Shown: positions 1 to 7,714 of the stretch, piece by piece
Layout of the letters: each line of letters opens with the position of its first letter
Position numbering within the stretch: position 1 is the first letter of the stretch
DNA from: an uncultured Ruminococcus sp.
GTDB lineage: Bacteria; Bacillota; Clostridia; Oscillospirales; Ruminococcaceae
Assembly (NCBI RefSeq): GCF_946187255.1
Contig: NZ_CAMHRZ010000011.1
Location: 1 to 27,112 of the forward strand
Length of the DNA: 27,112 nt
Reading direction: 5' to 3'
Program-made: the position numbers and the translations under genes
Notes under the pieces: generated by a model
Database searches by the model: none
What the model was told of the DNA's origin: nothing
Seen by the model: the letters and a program-made list of their open reading frames with translations, nothing else

Positions 1-275
1 GTAGTAAAAAAAATAAAATTACCATATATTAGTAGAATACTATTACTTTTCTCTTTCTCAGCTATCGATTTTTTAAAACACCCCAAAGGCGGGAAAAAAG
101 GGAAAAAAGTCAAAAAAAGGGCTGAAACCGCGTAATTTCGGGAAAACTTTTTAGAAAAAACGTTGGGGAAAAAAGTGTCAAAAAAGGAAAATAATTATTT
201 AAAGCACTAAAGCGTTACACACTTTCCCTCCCCCGTGAAGTGACGATCAATATCAAAAAGTCAGCCATAAACGAC
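1..275. other. AT/purine-rich non-coding stretch
   Basis: No convincing gene is visible. The plus strand is A/G-rich with runs of A and G, unlike the balanced composition of the genes. Two imperfect direct copies of a purine-rich motif, GGGAAAAAAGTC followed by more A and GG, lie near 98-118 and 165-187. On the minus strand these read as T-rich tracts each containing TTGAC, but no paired -10 hexamer was found. The stretch lies downstream of the lectin-domain gene that ends the large minus-strand operon. Confidence 0.5.
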
Positions 276-312
276 AAAGCAGCTGTGCATCCGTGCATCA
301 GCTGCTTTTTTA
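276..312. terminator. Intrinsic terminator after the lectin-domain gene
   Basis: A perfect 7-bp arm pair (GCAGCTG at 279-285, CAGCTGC at 299-305) is extended by a TGCA/TGCA inner stem. Six T follow on the plus strand. On the minus strand the stem lies about 30 nt past the lectin gene stop, but only three T follow. It could therefore serve the minus-strand operon, an incoming plus-strand transcript, or both. Confidence 0.7.
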
Positions 313-338
313 CTGTTCGTATTTGTGATATATCCCGC

Positions 339-1925
339 TTACTTGTATACGTCCTTTTCGCACACATATCCCATGTCCGAATGCTTGTAGTATTTCAGCA
401 CAGCGTCGCTGTTGTCGTTGAGCGACCACACGCCGTTGATCTTCCAGATCATAACGTAGGGTTCAAGGGGCTTGTCCGAAGCGTTCTCATCACGTCCCGA
501 TGGCTCGCCTTTGTACCACAGTCCCGCATTGAAGGTGTAGGAAGCATCGGTGCCGTCCAGCCACTTGACCTTTATGCCGCTGTCAGCGAAATCGCTGGTG
601 CCGCCAAGCCATGCGTATTTCAGCCCCTGTCGGTCAAGTTCCGCCGTGACGGTGTTCCATTCCTCCGCGCTTTTTATGTAAGCAAGATGAGCGTCCTTGC
701 TCTCACAGCTCGCCTTTGCGTCCCCCCATGTGACCGCATCCGCATAAACGCTGTACTCCTTCACCAGCGTCGGCGGCGCTGTTGTGGTGGTAGTGGTGGT
801 GGTCGTTGTCGTGGTGGTAGTTGTCGTAGTAGTTGTTGTGGTGGTTGCGGAAGTTGTGGTGGTCATCGTTTCGGGAGTCTCTTTGTCCCACGAATACTCT
901 CCGCCGTCAGCCGCCGCTTCCTCGTAGTCGGGCTCGGGGGAACTCTTTTCGATGTTCGGAGAAACAGTCGTAACTTCAGCACTGCTGTTCTCCTGCCAGC
1001 CCGCATTTATGCCATCCGAACGATCGCTCACGGACGGTCCGTCGCTGCCCTTACCCAGATTGGAAATGATGATGACACCCACGATAACCGCCGCTGCTGC
1101 TGCCGCTATCGCCCCAATGACCTTTCCCTTTCCGCCCTTGATACCGGGACTCTGCCCGCCCTGTGGACCTGTTGGCGCAGTACCGCCGCCGAAAGTCGTG
1201 TTCTGCCCACCTTGTGTGTTATATCCGCCTTGTGTGTTATATCCGCCCTGCGGATTTGTATTCACAGTTCCGCCTATAACGGGGTTCTGCGCAGACTGTC
1301 TGTTCTGCCCGCCTTGTTGGTAAGTCGGCACAGTTCTGCCGCCTTGCGCTGACTGTGGGGATTGCCCACCTTGTGAGTTATATCCACTCTGTGGATTTGT
1401 GGGCACAGTTCCGCCCATAACGGTATTCTGCGCAGGCTGCGGGTTCTGTCCACTCTGCGGATATGTGGGCACAGTTCCGCCCATAACGGTATTCTGCGCA
1501 GGCTGCGGGTTCTGCCCCACCTGCGTGAATGTGGGCGCAGCGGCACCGCCGATGTTTTTGGCAAGACTGACTTTCGCTGTTTGCGGAGCCGCCTGCCTTA
1601 TGGACGACTGCGGGTCCTCCACCGTCCAGCCGAGAGCGTAGATGATGTAGTCACAGCTGGCACTGGCGGACGTTTCACGCACTTCAAAAGTCTCGCAAAG
1701 GTCGCGGTACAGGGCGTTTATCGCCATCTGCTTTTCTTCCTGCGTGTTCGCGGAAACAACAGCCCGCACAGTCGTGCTCGCCAGGATGTTCTCCATCCTT
1801 TTCTGCCCGCTCTTATCCGCAGGCGCAAGATCTTTCAGCTGCGCCAGACATCTCCCCGAGTCGGTAAGTATCGCTTTGCCGTTTCTCTCTATTATCTTTT
1901 TTAATGCTTCGCTAACGCTCTCCAC
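339..1925 (-). CDS. Single-pass membrane protein with cytoplasmic N-terminal domain, poly-Thr stalk and C-type-lectin-like domain
   Basis: Last gene of the seven-gene operon, 528 aa. Residues 1-100 form a predicted helical domain that clearly resembles the start of the gene just upstream. Residues 115-262 are a Q/G/N/P-rich linker with a 22-residue tandem repeat. One hydrophobic helix lies near 268-290 with no N-terminal signal peptide. An acidic segment, a threonine stalk (about 354-382) and a C-type-lectin-like domain (about 390-528) follow. Lectin-fold hallmarks are WGDAKASC at the start, LAYI, a GEPSG loop where calcium-binding lectins have EPN, SLND where they have WND, and a final Cys. 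The expected topology is linker inside, lectin domain outside. The GTG start is 9 nt after AAGGGG, and the gap to the upstream gene is 35 nt. It is probably a surface sensor or adhesin for the machine encoded upstream; the ligand is unknown. Confidence 0.8.
   Translation of the reverse strand: MESVSEALKKIIERNGKAILTDSGRCLAQLKDLAPADKSGQKRMENILASTTVRAVVSANTQEEKQMAINALYRDLCETFEVRETSASASCDYIIYALGWTVEDPQSSIRQAAPQTAKVSLAKNIGGAAAPTFTQVGQNPQPAQNTVMGGTVPTYPQSGQNPQPAQNTVMGGTVPTNPQSGYNSQGGQSPQSAQGGRTVPTYQQGGQNRQSAQNPVIGGTVNTNPQGGYNTQGGYNTQGGQNTTFGGGTAPTGPQGGQSPGIKGGKGKVIGAIAAAAAAVIVGVIIISNLGKGSDGPSVSDRSDGINAGWQENSSAEVTTVSPNIEKSSPEPDYEEAAADGGEYSWDKETPETMTTTTSATTTTTTTTTTTTTTTTTTTTTTAPPTLVKEYSVYADAVTWGDAKASCESKDAHLAYIKSAEEWNTVTAELDRQGLKYAWLGGTSDFADSGIKVKWLDGTDASYTFNAGLWYKGEPSGRDENASDKPLEPYVMIWKINGVWSLNDNSDAVLKYYKHSDMGYVCEKDVYK
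781..873 (-). repeat. Threonine-codon run encoding the poly-Thr stalk
   Basis: A low-complexity ACN repeat (GGT/TGT/CGT/AGT on the plus strand) encodes 22 consecutive Thr plus flanking Thr in the lectin-domain protein. Mixed third positions argue that it is maintained as a protein stalk rather than being a simple slippage tract. Such Thr stalks outside a membrane helix are often O-glycosylated; that part is inference. Confidence 0.75.
1399..1514 (-). repeat. 66-bp in-frame tandem repeat in the lectin-protein linker
   Basis: The 50-bp cores at 1399-1448 and 1465-1514 appear identical, giving a 66-bp (22-codon) period. More diverged copies continue toward 1200-1390. They encode repeats such as QNPQPAQNTVMGG. 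The near-identity at DNA level suggests recent duplication or ongoing unequal exchange, so linker length probably varies between strains. Confidence 0.8.
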
Positions 1926-1960
1926 AATATATACCCCCTTGTATGTTTTTTCTGCATAGT

Positions 1961-3280
1961 CTAAGCCATTTTTACCCCCAGAACTATCACAGCTATATCC
2001 AGTATTACCGTCAGCACACCGAATATCCAGCTCGGTACCGAGTAATTTATCGTATCAACGCTCTTATACATCATAAACACCGCCGCGATCATCAGCAGCA
2101 CCGCCGTTATCATAAGCGGGAGAAAACAAGCTGACGCAAAGTTCAGCATAAGAAACACTCCCGCGCCTGAAAGCAATGCAGTTCCCAGATGATAGGCGGT
2201 GTACGGCTTTTCCTCATCTATCAAGATCGTGAATATCGTGCTTTTCAGCAGTGCAAATACGGCTGTCAGTATGAACGCCACAATATACACGACAGGAAGA
2301 TCCAGCTGCACACCGTCAGTTTCGCCTGTGTTGAGTGCAAAAAGCTGCAAGATCATGAGCCTGCCCGTAAGAAATGACGAGATGTATGACATGACTATAC
2401 CTGCATTTGATCTGGGATCCGTGCCAAACCAGAAGAAATGTCCCTCCCCCAGATGCAGCAGTGTAATATTCCAGCCAATAAGGAACATGGCGATAGGTGC
2501 CGCTTCCTTTAAGAAGTGGTAAACTATCATATATATGACTGTGCTGACTATGGCGAGGGTGCCTGCTCCAAGCTGATTGTCCTCCGTGATGCTGCCCTCA
2601 TGACTGTTGTAGATTATAAGTGCCGATAATATCGCATTGACCACAAGTGCTATGCTCCACTGCCTTACCGCACTGCCGCCGAATATAAGCAGCAGGATGA
2701 ACACCGCGATAAAACCCAGTATCCCAAGCCCCACCCAAACATCATTGAAATCAGACGGCTTACCTGCGTTTGCTTTCGCCTTTGCAGAAACTTTCGTGGC
2801 GGTCGCAGTCTTAGCCGCTGTTGTGTTTGAAGCTGTCGCCGTGTTTGTATCAGCAGGAGGCGGCGGAGGAGGTGGCGGTGCGGTCTTTACGGCATCTCCC
2901 GCATCAGCGGCTGAGACCGTATCCTGTGCGGGCGCAGAGGGCGTTTTGTTCACAGCGGCGGGATTATCGGCACCCCATCCCAGACCGTTTATAAAAGCCC
3001 CGCATATCTCCCCTGCGGCGGACTCACTCAGCCTTACGGTGCCGCAAAGCTCGTTGTACAGCCTGTTTACAGCCGTCTGCTGTTCGGTCTGCGTTGAAGC
3101 ATCCGCCAGCAGTCTCCCGTAATTGTGGTCGAACACATGGCTCGCCAGCATCATGGCGTCATTGTCTTTAAGCAGCAGATCCTTCATCACTGCCTTGCAT
3201 TTTTTCGGATCATCCAGTATACTCTGCCCGAACCTTTCCGTCAGCGTTCGCAGTGCATCTTCCAGATTGGCGGAACTCAT
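1961..3280 (-). CDS. Polytopic membrane protein with shared N-terminal domain and proline-rich linker
   Basis: 439 aa. Residues 1-105 are the same predicted helical domain as in the lectin protein; matching points are the Leu/Ile pattern near 10-35, a Gln-rich block near 63-70, LYNELC at 74-79 and GLGW at 99-102. An Ala/Pro/Thr linker follows with eight consecutive Pro (about 135-142) and a Lys/Ala-rich segment. From residue 181 to the end the sequence is almost entirely hydrophobic, with about eight or nine likely membrane helices. The N-terminus is expected in the cytoplasm. The ATG overlaps the stop of the transglutaminase-like gene by one base (TGATG), so the two are translationally coupled. 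I do not recognise the membrane family. It may be the membrane anchor or channel for the soluble ATPase of the same operon, which is inference. Confidence 0.7.
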   Translation of the reverse strand: MSSANLEDALRTLTERFGQSILDDPKKCKAVMKDLLLKDNDAMMLASHVFDHNYGRLLADASTQTEQQTAVNRLYNELCGTVRLSESAAGEICGAFINGLGWGADNPAAVNKTPSAPAQDTVSAADAGDAVKTAPPPPPPPPADTNTATASNTTAAKTATATKVSAKAKANAGKPSDFNDVWVGLGILGFIAVFILLLIFGGSAVRQWSIALVVNAILSALIIYNSHEGSITEDNQLGAGTLAIVSTVIYMIVYHFLKEAAPIAMFLIGWNITLLHLGEGHFFWFGTDPRSNAGIVMSYISSFLTGRLMILQLFALNTGETDGVQLDLPVVYIVAFILTAVFALLKSTIFTILIDEEKPYTAYHLGTALLSGAGVFLMLNFASACFLPLMITAVLLMIAAVFMMYKSVDTINYSVPSWIFGVLTVILDIAVIVLGVKMA

Positions 3281-4326
3281 CAGTTCTTCTCATCTCCCGT
3301 ATCATCTCTCAGCAGCCTGTATACCCGCTGCTCCTTGTTATTGTACATTACATATTTATATAACTTCCCGTTTTCGGGAATGGCGGAATACAGTATCCTG
3401 AATATCATATCCGTCGCTTTGCTGCCGCTGTTCAGTGCGGCGTAATCCTCACTCAGCTTGAATACTATCTTCTTTTTGCCGTAATTCTTTTTAAGATAAG
3501 CTTTCATCATGTCATGGTCGCTTATCACGCTGCCCGTGAACACGAAGTAGTTAAGGTCGTTGTCCTCACATCGGGGTATCTTGTGGTTCGGTGTGTGGTC
3601 GCGCAGGATATCTTCGGTGGTCAGGTTGAAATAATCGTAGCTGATATGCTTTATGGCATAGTTGTAGTGATTGTCCCAGGTTACGTCCACATGGTATGAC
3701 TTGTCATTTATCTTGACTATGTTCCACGCATGAAGATCGCTGCCCTTTTCCGACGCTTTTATATTGTTCTCCTTTGCCTTCACATCCCCTATGACCACCA
3801 TGCACTTTATCCCGAAATAATTGCACAGCAGCTTGAAAGCCTTCGCCATGCCCTCACAAACGCCCTTTGCCCTGAAAAAGGGTCCTATGATGGAGTGTGC
3901 ATCGTACTGGTCGTCCTTGTCCAGCGATTCGTAGTCATACACCACGTTTCTCACGATAAGATCGTGCAGGAATTTTTCAGTGCGGAACTGATCGCCCCCG
4001 AACTTTTCCACAGAGGGCTCCAGCTTTTGCAGCATCTCAACTACCTTCCGCTGATACTCCAGACTTTCCTTTTCGTCGTAGATATATTTGGGTGTAAGAC
4101 GCACTTCGCCCGTCCTGTACCAGCCCTCAGCATGACGCTGATCCACATAGAAGTATCCCGGCACATCTCTCAGCGTAAGAAAGAATATATCCTGCACCCT
4201 TTTCACATCCACATCAGTATGTACCGTTATCTCCGCATCATGGCGGAACACGCCGTTGTTGATGGCTCGATAGACCTTTTTTTCTTCCTTTGAAAGTGTT
4301 GAGTAAAAAAATCTTTCGTTTATCAA
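3280..4326 (-). CDS. Transglutaminase-like (papain-fold) protein
   Basis: 348 aa with a recognisable transglutaminase-like core: Cys157 in GVCEGMAKAF, His199 in DLHAWNIV and Asp214 in YHVDVTWDN, the usual Cys-His-Asp order and spacing. An N-terminal region of about 110 residues precedes the core, and about 130 residues of unknown type follow. There is no signal peptide or membrane helix, so it is expected in the cytosol. Bacterial members are often proteases or amidases rather than cross-linkers. The start is TTG, 4-5 nt after GGGGTGA. The stop overlaps the next start by one base, and 48 nt separate it from the ATPase gene upstream. Its substrate may be another product of the operon (inference). 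Confidence 0.8.
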   Translation of the reverse strand: MINERFFYSTLSKEEKKVYRAINNGVFRHDAEITVHTDVDVKRVQDIFFLTLRDVPGYFYVDQRHAEGWYRTGEVRLTPKYIYDEKESLEYQRKVVEMLQKLEPSVEKFGGDQFRTEKFLHDLIVRNVVYDYESLDKDDQYDAHSIIGPFFRAKGVCEGMAKAFKLLCNYFGIKCMVVIGDVKAKENNIKASEKGSDLHAWNIVKINDKSYHVDVTWDNHYNYAIKHISYDYFNLTTEDILRDHTPNHKIPRCEDNDLNYFVFTGSVISDHDMMKAYLKKNYGKKKIVFKLSEDYAALNSGSKATDMIFRILYSAIPENGKLYKYVMYNNKEQRVYRLLRDDTGDEKN

Positions 4327-4374
4327 GCTGTCACCCCGTTCTGTCGTGCTGCTGCGGATGTACTATGATATATC

Positions 4375-7300
4375 TCACACTCTGCGGGACAGCTTGCCCG
4401 GTTCGGGCATTATCCAGCCGCCGTTGGGTATGCCGACGTAGATATGCGGACGCATCTCTGTCTCTGTTTCATTGCTGATGCAGAGCACAGCGTCTTCCTC
4501 TGTATACATACCCCTGTTGCTGTTAAGCAAAGCCCTCGATTCATCCGCAGTGAGGGCGAACACCAGCTTGTGGCGGAATGCCAGCATATCCATCCTGGTG
4601 TCTATGACCTCTCTCGGCTGAACACAGCAGAACGTAAAGTGCAGACCTATACTTCCTGCCCTTTTCAGTGTCCAGTCAAGATCACTGCGTATATCGTATA
4701 TCCTGTTTTCATCTTCGGGCGCATCATCGTCAGCCAGCAGTCTGAGATCGTCGATCATCTTATCAAATCCCAGCACAACGACCATCCTGTTGTCCTCTGT
4801 CCTGCTGCGGACGTTCTCTTTAAGCTCCCTCACTCTGCCGCATATCGCAGCGGGATCGGTGATTATGGTGAACTTTGAGAACACATCCTTATACCGCTTT
4901 ATCAGTATATTCTTGTCGTGCGCCCATATCTCTATGGGATTTTTTATCCTGCGGTAACTCATCAGCACCGATAGCAGCACGTTCATGCTGCCGTCCGCAT
5001 CTGAACCTGCTATGAGTATATTCTCCGCAGGCGAGTTGGATATAATAAAGGGTGCGGCAGGCTCAAAGCCCTTTGCAACGCCTGCGTATATCAGCACATC
5101 CCCCTCATCCAGATCATGGCTCATGTTCTTTTCATAGCTCTGATAGTAGGGTATCTGGCTCTTGAAGGTCTTGGGACGGATGCTGTTCACTGTTATCTGC
5201 TTCTTGTCAGTGTAGCACTCCTGTGCGGAGGGCTCATATCCCGACTTGCATATAAAACGGCTGTTTATCATGTCAAACAGACCTGTCATCTCCTGCATCG
5301 GCGCGAACATCTTGTCGGCACGCTTCACGCAGGCAGAACCATTGCTGTCGTATCTGTAAAGGCACTCAAACTGTTTTGGCGCTGTGATAAAACTGCGAAC
5401 CTCGTCGGTCATATCCGCAGCCGTTAGCATCAGCGCAGCCTGCATATCAGCTTCGTTGTCGCTCAGCACGAACCTCTGACTGATATACTTTTCCGCTTCA
5501 CCAAAGCACTCAGCGGCTTCGCTGTAAGTCCTGCCCGCGAATATGAACCTTATGCCCATCCTGCCCGCCTTTACCAGCATTCCGCGCAGTTTTGTGCAGT
5601 AGTCCTTATCATTGCTCTGCCCCTCAGCCGCCTTAACCGCTCTCGCTATCTGCGGGAACTCGTCTATTATCACGAACACAGCGGGCAGATAAACATTTGC
5701 GGGAACATCACCGAAAGAAGTATATCCCTTCTGCGAATACAGATATTCCCTTTCCCTTATGGTCCTGTCCAGCCTGTCCAGCATATCGAAGAATATCTTC
5801 GGTGACTTATCGAGAAGCAGATACTTTATATGCGGCAGTCTGTGCTCCGCATACATGGCACCGCTGCTCATGCTCACATCCATCAGCCATATCTCCGCTT
5901 CATCGGGATGATAATTTGCCGTTATGCCGCATATCAGCGTGTTCAGCAGTGCGGTCTTTCCTGTCTTTGCGGCACCCGAGATGAATGCCGACGGCGAAGC
6001 ATCGTCAAAGATGCATGATACAGCCTCGTCCTCACCATCAACGCCGAAAGGTATCTTCACCGCACCGTGAGGCTCACCCGAACGCACAGGGCAGGAAGGC
6101 TTGTACCTCTTGAACAGCGATGTGCCTATCTTCTCCCTTACAAAGCTCTGCTTTACGGCTTCGATGAAGCTGTTCGGCACACTCTGCGGGAAGCTAAGCA
6201 GCCTGAAACCTATCCAGTCCTGCTTGTCCTCGTTGTAGTAATACAGCTTTCCGTCATTGTCGCTGATTATGTCTATTATCATCGGTTCGGGGTGTACCAG
6301 CATACCCGCACGCGGAGTATCCATCGCACCGTCGCTGTTCCTGTTCAGGCGGATAACGGTCATGCCCAGTTTTTCGGCTTTTTCGATGACTCTTTCAAGC
6401 TCGGTGGATGCAGGCACATCATCGCCGCTTATATCCTTTCTTATTATCAGCACCCTTATCGGTATGGCAAGACGGGGGTCACAGCCTGCGTTATACTCAT
6501 ACACGGTAGCATCGCCTATCTTGCTCTCCACCTTGCTGTAATATTCTTCCAGTGCAAGGACGGCATCGGCTATACCCGCAGCATCGGCGGGCACAGGCTC
6601 AAAAACTCCGTGCTTTATGCCTGTCAGCACCGACATATCTCCAAGTATACTGTCATCATAGCCTATCATATCGAACACCGATATTTTCAGCATATTTATC
6701 GGCACGAACCTCATATAGTTGAATATCAGCGCTCTGATACCGTCCAGCAGCCTGTTTTCAGCCGCCTGTGTATACTCGGCGTTTATGACCTCATAGCTGT
6801 TTATCGTGTATCCCACAGGGCTGCTGAGTGCCTTATCATTGGGGTCATAGTACTCCCCGAACACATCATCGGCAGCCTGTTCGAGAGATGAGGGAACCAT
6901 TATCCTGCAATTGCTGAAACCCAGCTGCATATTCTTAACCGGCTTTGCGGCAGGAGCCCATCTTTCAAGGCTCGCTTCATCGATCTCGTATCTCTCATGT
7001 ATCTTGTTGAACATCCCCACCAGCTTTGACACATCATCGCTTTGCAGATAATCCCTGCATTCCTGTTCGGCGGCGGATATGCGGGCATCGATATCGGCGT
7101 GCATCTGACCGCTCTGCGCCTTTAATGCCATGATCTCCTCGTTTCTGCGCGTTTTGATGTCTTCTACCCAACGGGGCAGGAAATTTTTGTAAGGACCCAG
7201 AAGCTGCATTATCTCGCCTGCGGCGGGATCGTCGAGGTTGGTATTGGCAGTATCCACCTCATCATGCAGCTGCTGCAGCTTTTGCAGGTCGGGCTTGACG

Positions 7301-7545
7301 GCTTCCGCTCTGCCATCGGGCTTTACCCTTGTGTACTTCTCCGCCCTTTTGTATTCGTTAACGATCATTTTCTGCGCTTCCTGGAAATCCTGTGATTCCT
7401 GTGCAAACTTCCTGTTCACCTGCGCCATTATTTCCTGCTCGCTGTTCTTTACGAGCTCGTTCTTTCTCGATCTGAGTTCCTGTATCTTCTGATACAGTTC
7501 GTTGAATTTTTCACTGAGTATATTCAGCTGTTCATGTATCGTCAT
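4375..7545 (-). CDS. FtsK/SpoIIIE/EssC-type ATPase with N-terminal coiled coil and two ATPase modules
   Basis: 1056 aa. Residues 1-180 are highly charged and predicted coiled coil, with no membrane helices, unlike FtsK and EssC. The first ATPase module has Walker A GAAKTGKT (524-531), Walker B VFVIIDEF (623-630) and the family's downstream GRMGIRFIFAGR segment (about 671-682). The second module starts near 815. Its P-loop is degraded (GSDADGSM, 847-854, no GK[T/S]) and its Walker B is VVVLGFDKM, but it keeps GSIGLHFTFCCVQP (964-977), typical of FtsK-fold pumps. The pattern of active first and degenerate later domains resembles EssC-like motors. The ATG is about 9 nt after AAGGAA. A 169-nt spacer with a hairpin separates it from the phosphatase gene. 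It likely moves a polymer (protein or DNA) under control of the kinase/phosphatase pair; the cargo is unknown. Confidence 0.85.
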   Translation of the reverse strand: MTIHEQLNILSEKFNELYQKIQELRSRKNELVKNSEQEIMAQVNRKFAQESQDFQEAQKMIVNEYKRAEKYTRVKPDGRAEAVKPDLQKLQQLHDEVDTANTNLDDPAAGEIMQLLGPYKNFLPRWVEDIKTRRNEEIMALKAQSGQMHADIDARISAAEQECRDYLQSDDVSKLVGMFNKIHERYEIDEASLERWAPAAKPVKNMQLGFSNCRIMVPSSLEQAADDVFGEYYDPNDKALSSPVGYTINSYEVINAEYTQAAENRLLDGIRALIFNYMRFVPINMLKISVFDMIGYDDSILGDMSVLTGIKHGVFEPVPADAAGIADAVLALEEYYSKVESKIGDATVYEYNAGCDPRLAIPIRVLIIRKDISGDDVPASTELERVIEKAEKLGMTVIRLNRNSDGAMDTPRAGMLVHPEPMIIDIISDNDGKLYYYNEDKQDWIGFRLLSFPQSVPNSFIEAVKQSFVREKIGTSLFKRYKPSCPVRSGEPHGAVKIPFGVDGEDEAVSCIFDDASPSAFISGAAKTGKTALLNTLICGITANYHPDEAEIWLMDVSMSSGAMYAEHRLPHIKYLLLDKSPKIFFDMLDRLDRTIREREYLYSQKGYTSFGDVPANVYLPAVFVIIDEFPQIARAVKAAEGQSNDKDYCTKLRGMLVKAGRMGIRFIFAGRTYSEAAECFGEAEKYISQRFVLSDNEADMQAALMLTAADMTDEVRSFITAPKQFECLYRYDSNGSACVKRADKMFAPMQEMTGLFDMINSRFICKSGYEPSAQECYTDKKQITVNSIRPKTFKSQIPYYQSYEKNMSHDLDEGDVLIYAGVAKGFEPAAPFIISNSPAENILIAGSDADGSMNVLLSVLMSYRRIKNPIEIWAHDKNILIKRYKDVFSKFTIITDPAAICGRVRELKENVRSRTEDNRMVVVLGFDKMIDDLRLLADDDAPEDENRIYDIRSDLDWTLKRAGSIGLHFTFCCVQPREVIDTRMDMLAFRHKLVFALTADESRALLNSNRGMYTEEDAVLCISNETETEMRPHIYVGIPNGGWIMPEPGKLSRRV

Positions 7546-7649
7546 TTAAACACTTCCTTAAAGTATGTATCACCTTTATTCCAGACCGCACATTTGCCCT
7601 GCGGCGGGAACTGTACGCTTTGCAGTAAAGGTATGACCGTATATTATCA

Positions 7650-7689
7650 CAGTATGCCCCCGATCTTTCAGCTGATCCGGAGCATACTG
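7650..7689 (-). other. Intra-operon hairpin between phosphatase and ATPase genes
   Basis: Perfect 8-bp arms (CAGTATGC at 7650-7657, GCATACTG at 7682-7689) enclose a second GATC-containing stem. It sits in the 169-nt gap, the largest non-repeat gap inside the operon. No T-run follows on the minus strand, so it does not look like an intrinsic terminator. An mRNA-stability or processing element is more likely. Confidence 0.55.
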
Positions 7690-7714
7690 TATCTGGATAC
7701 TTGTGTCAGTCCTG

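Noticed and set aside
781..873. A CRISPR-like or microsatellite repeat
   Set aside because: It is an in-frame threonine-codon run inside the lectin-domain gene with mixed third positions and no spacers.
4375..7545. A canonical type VII (Esx/Yuk) secretion locus
   Set aside because: The ATPase is EssC-like, but no WXG100 protein, EsaA, EssA, EssB or EsxA-like small gene is present, and the ATPase has no membrane helices.
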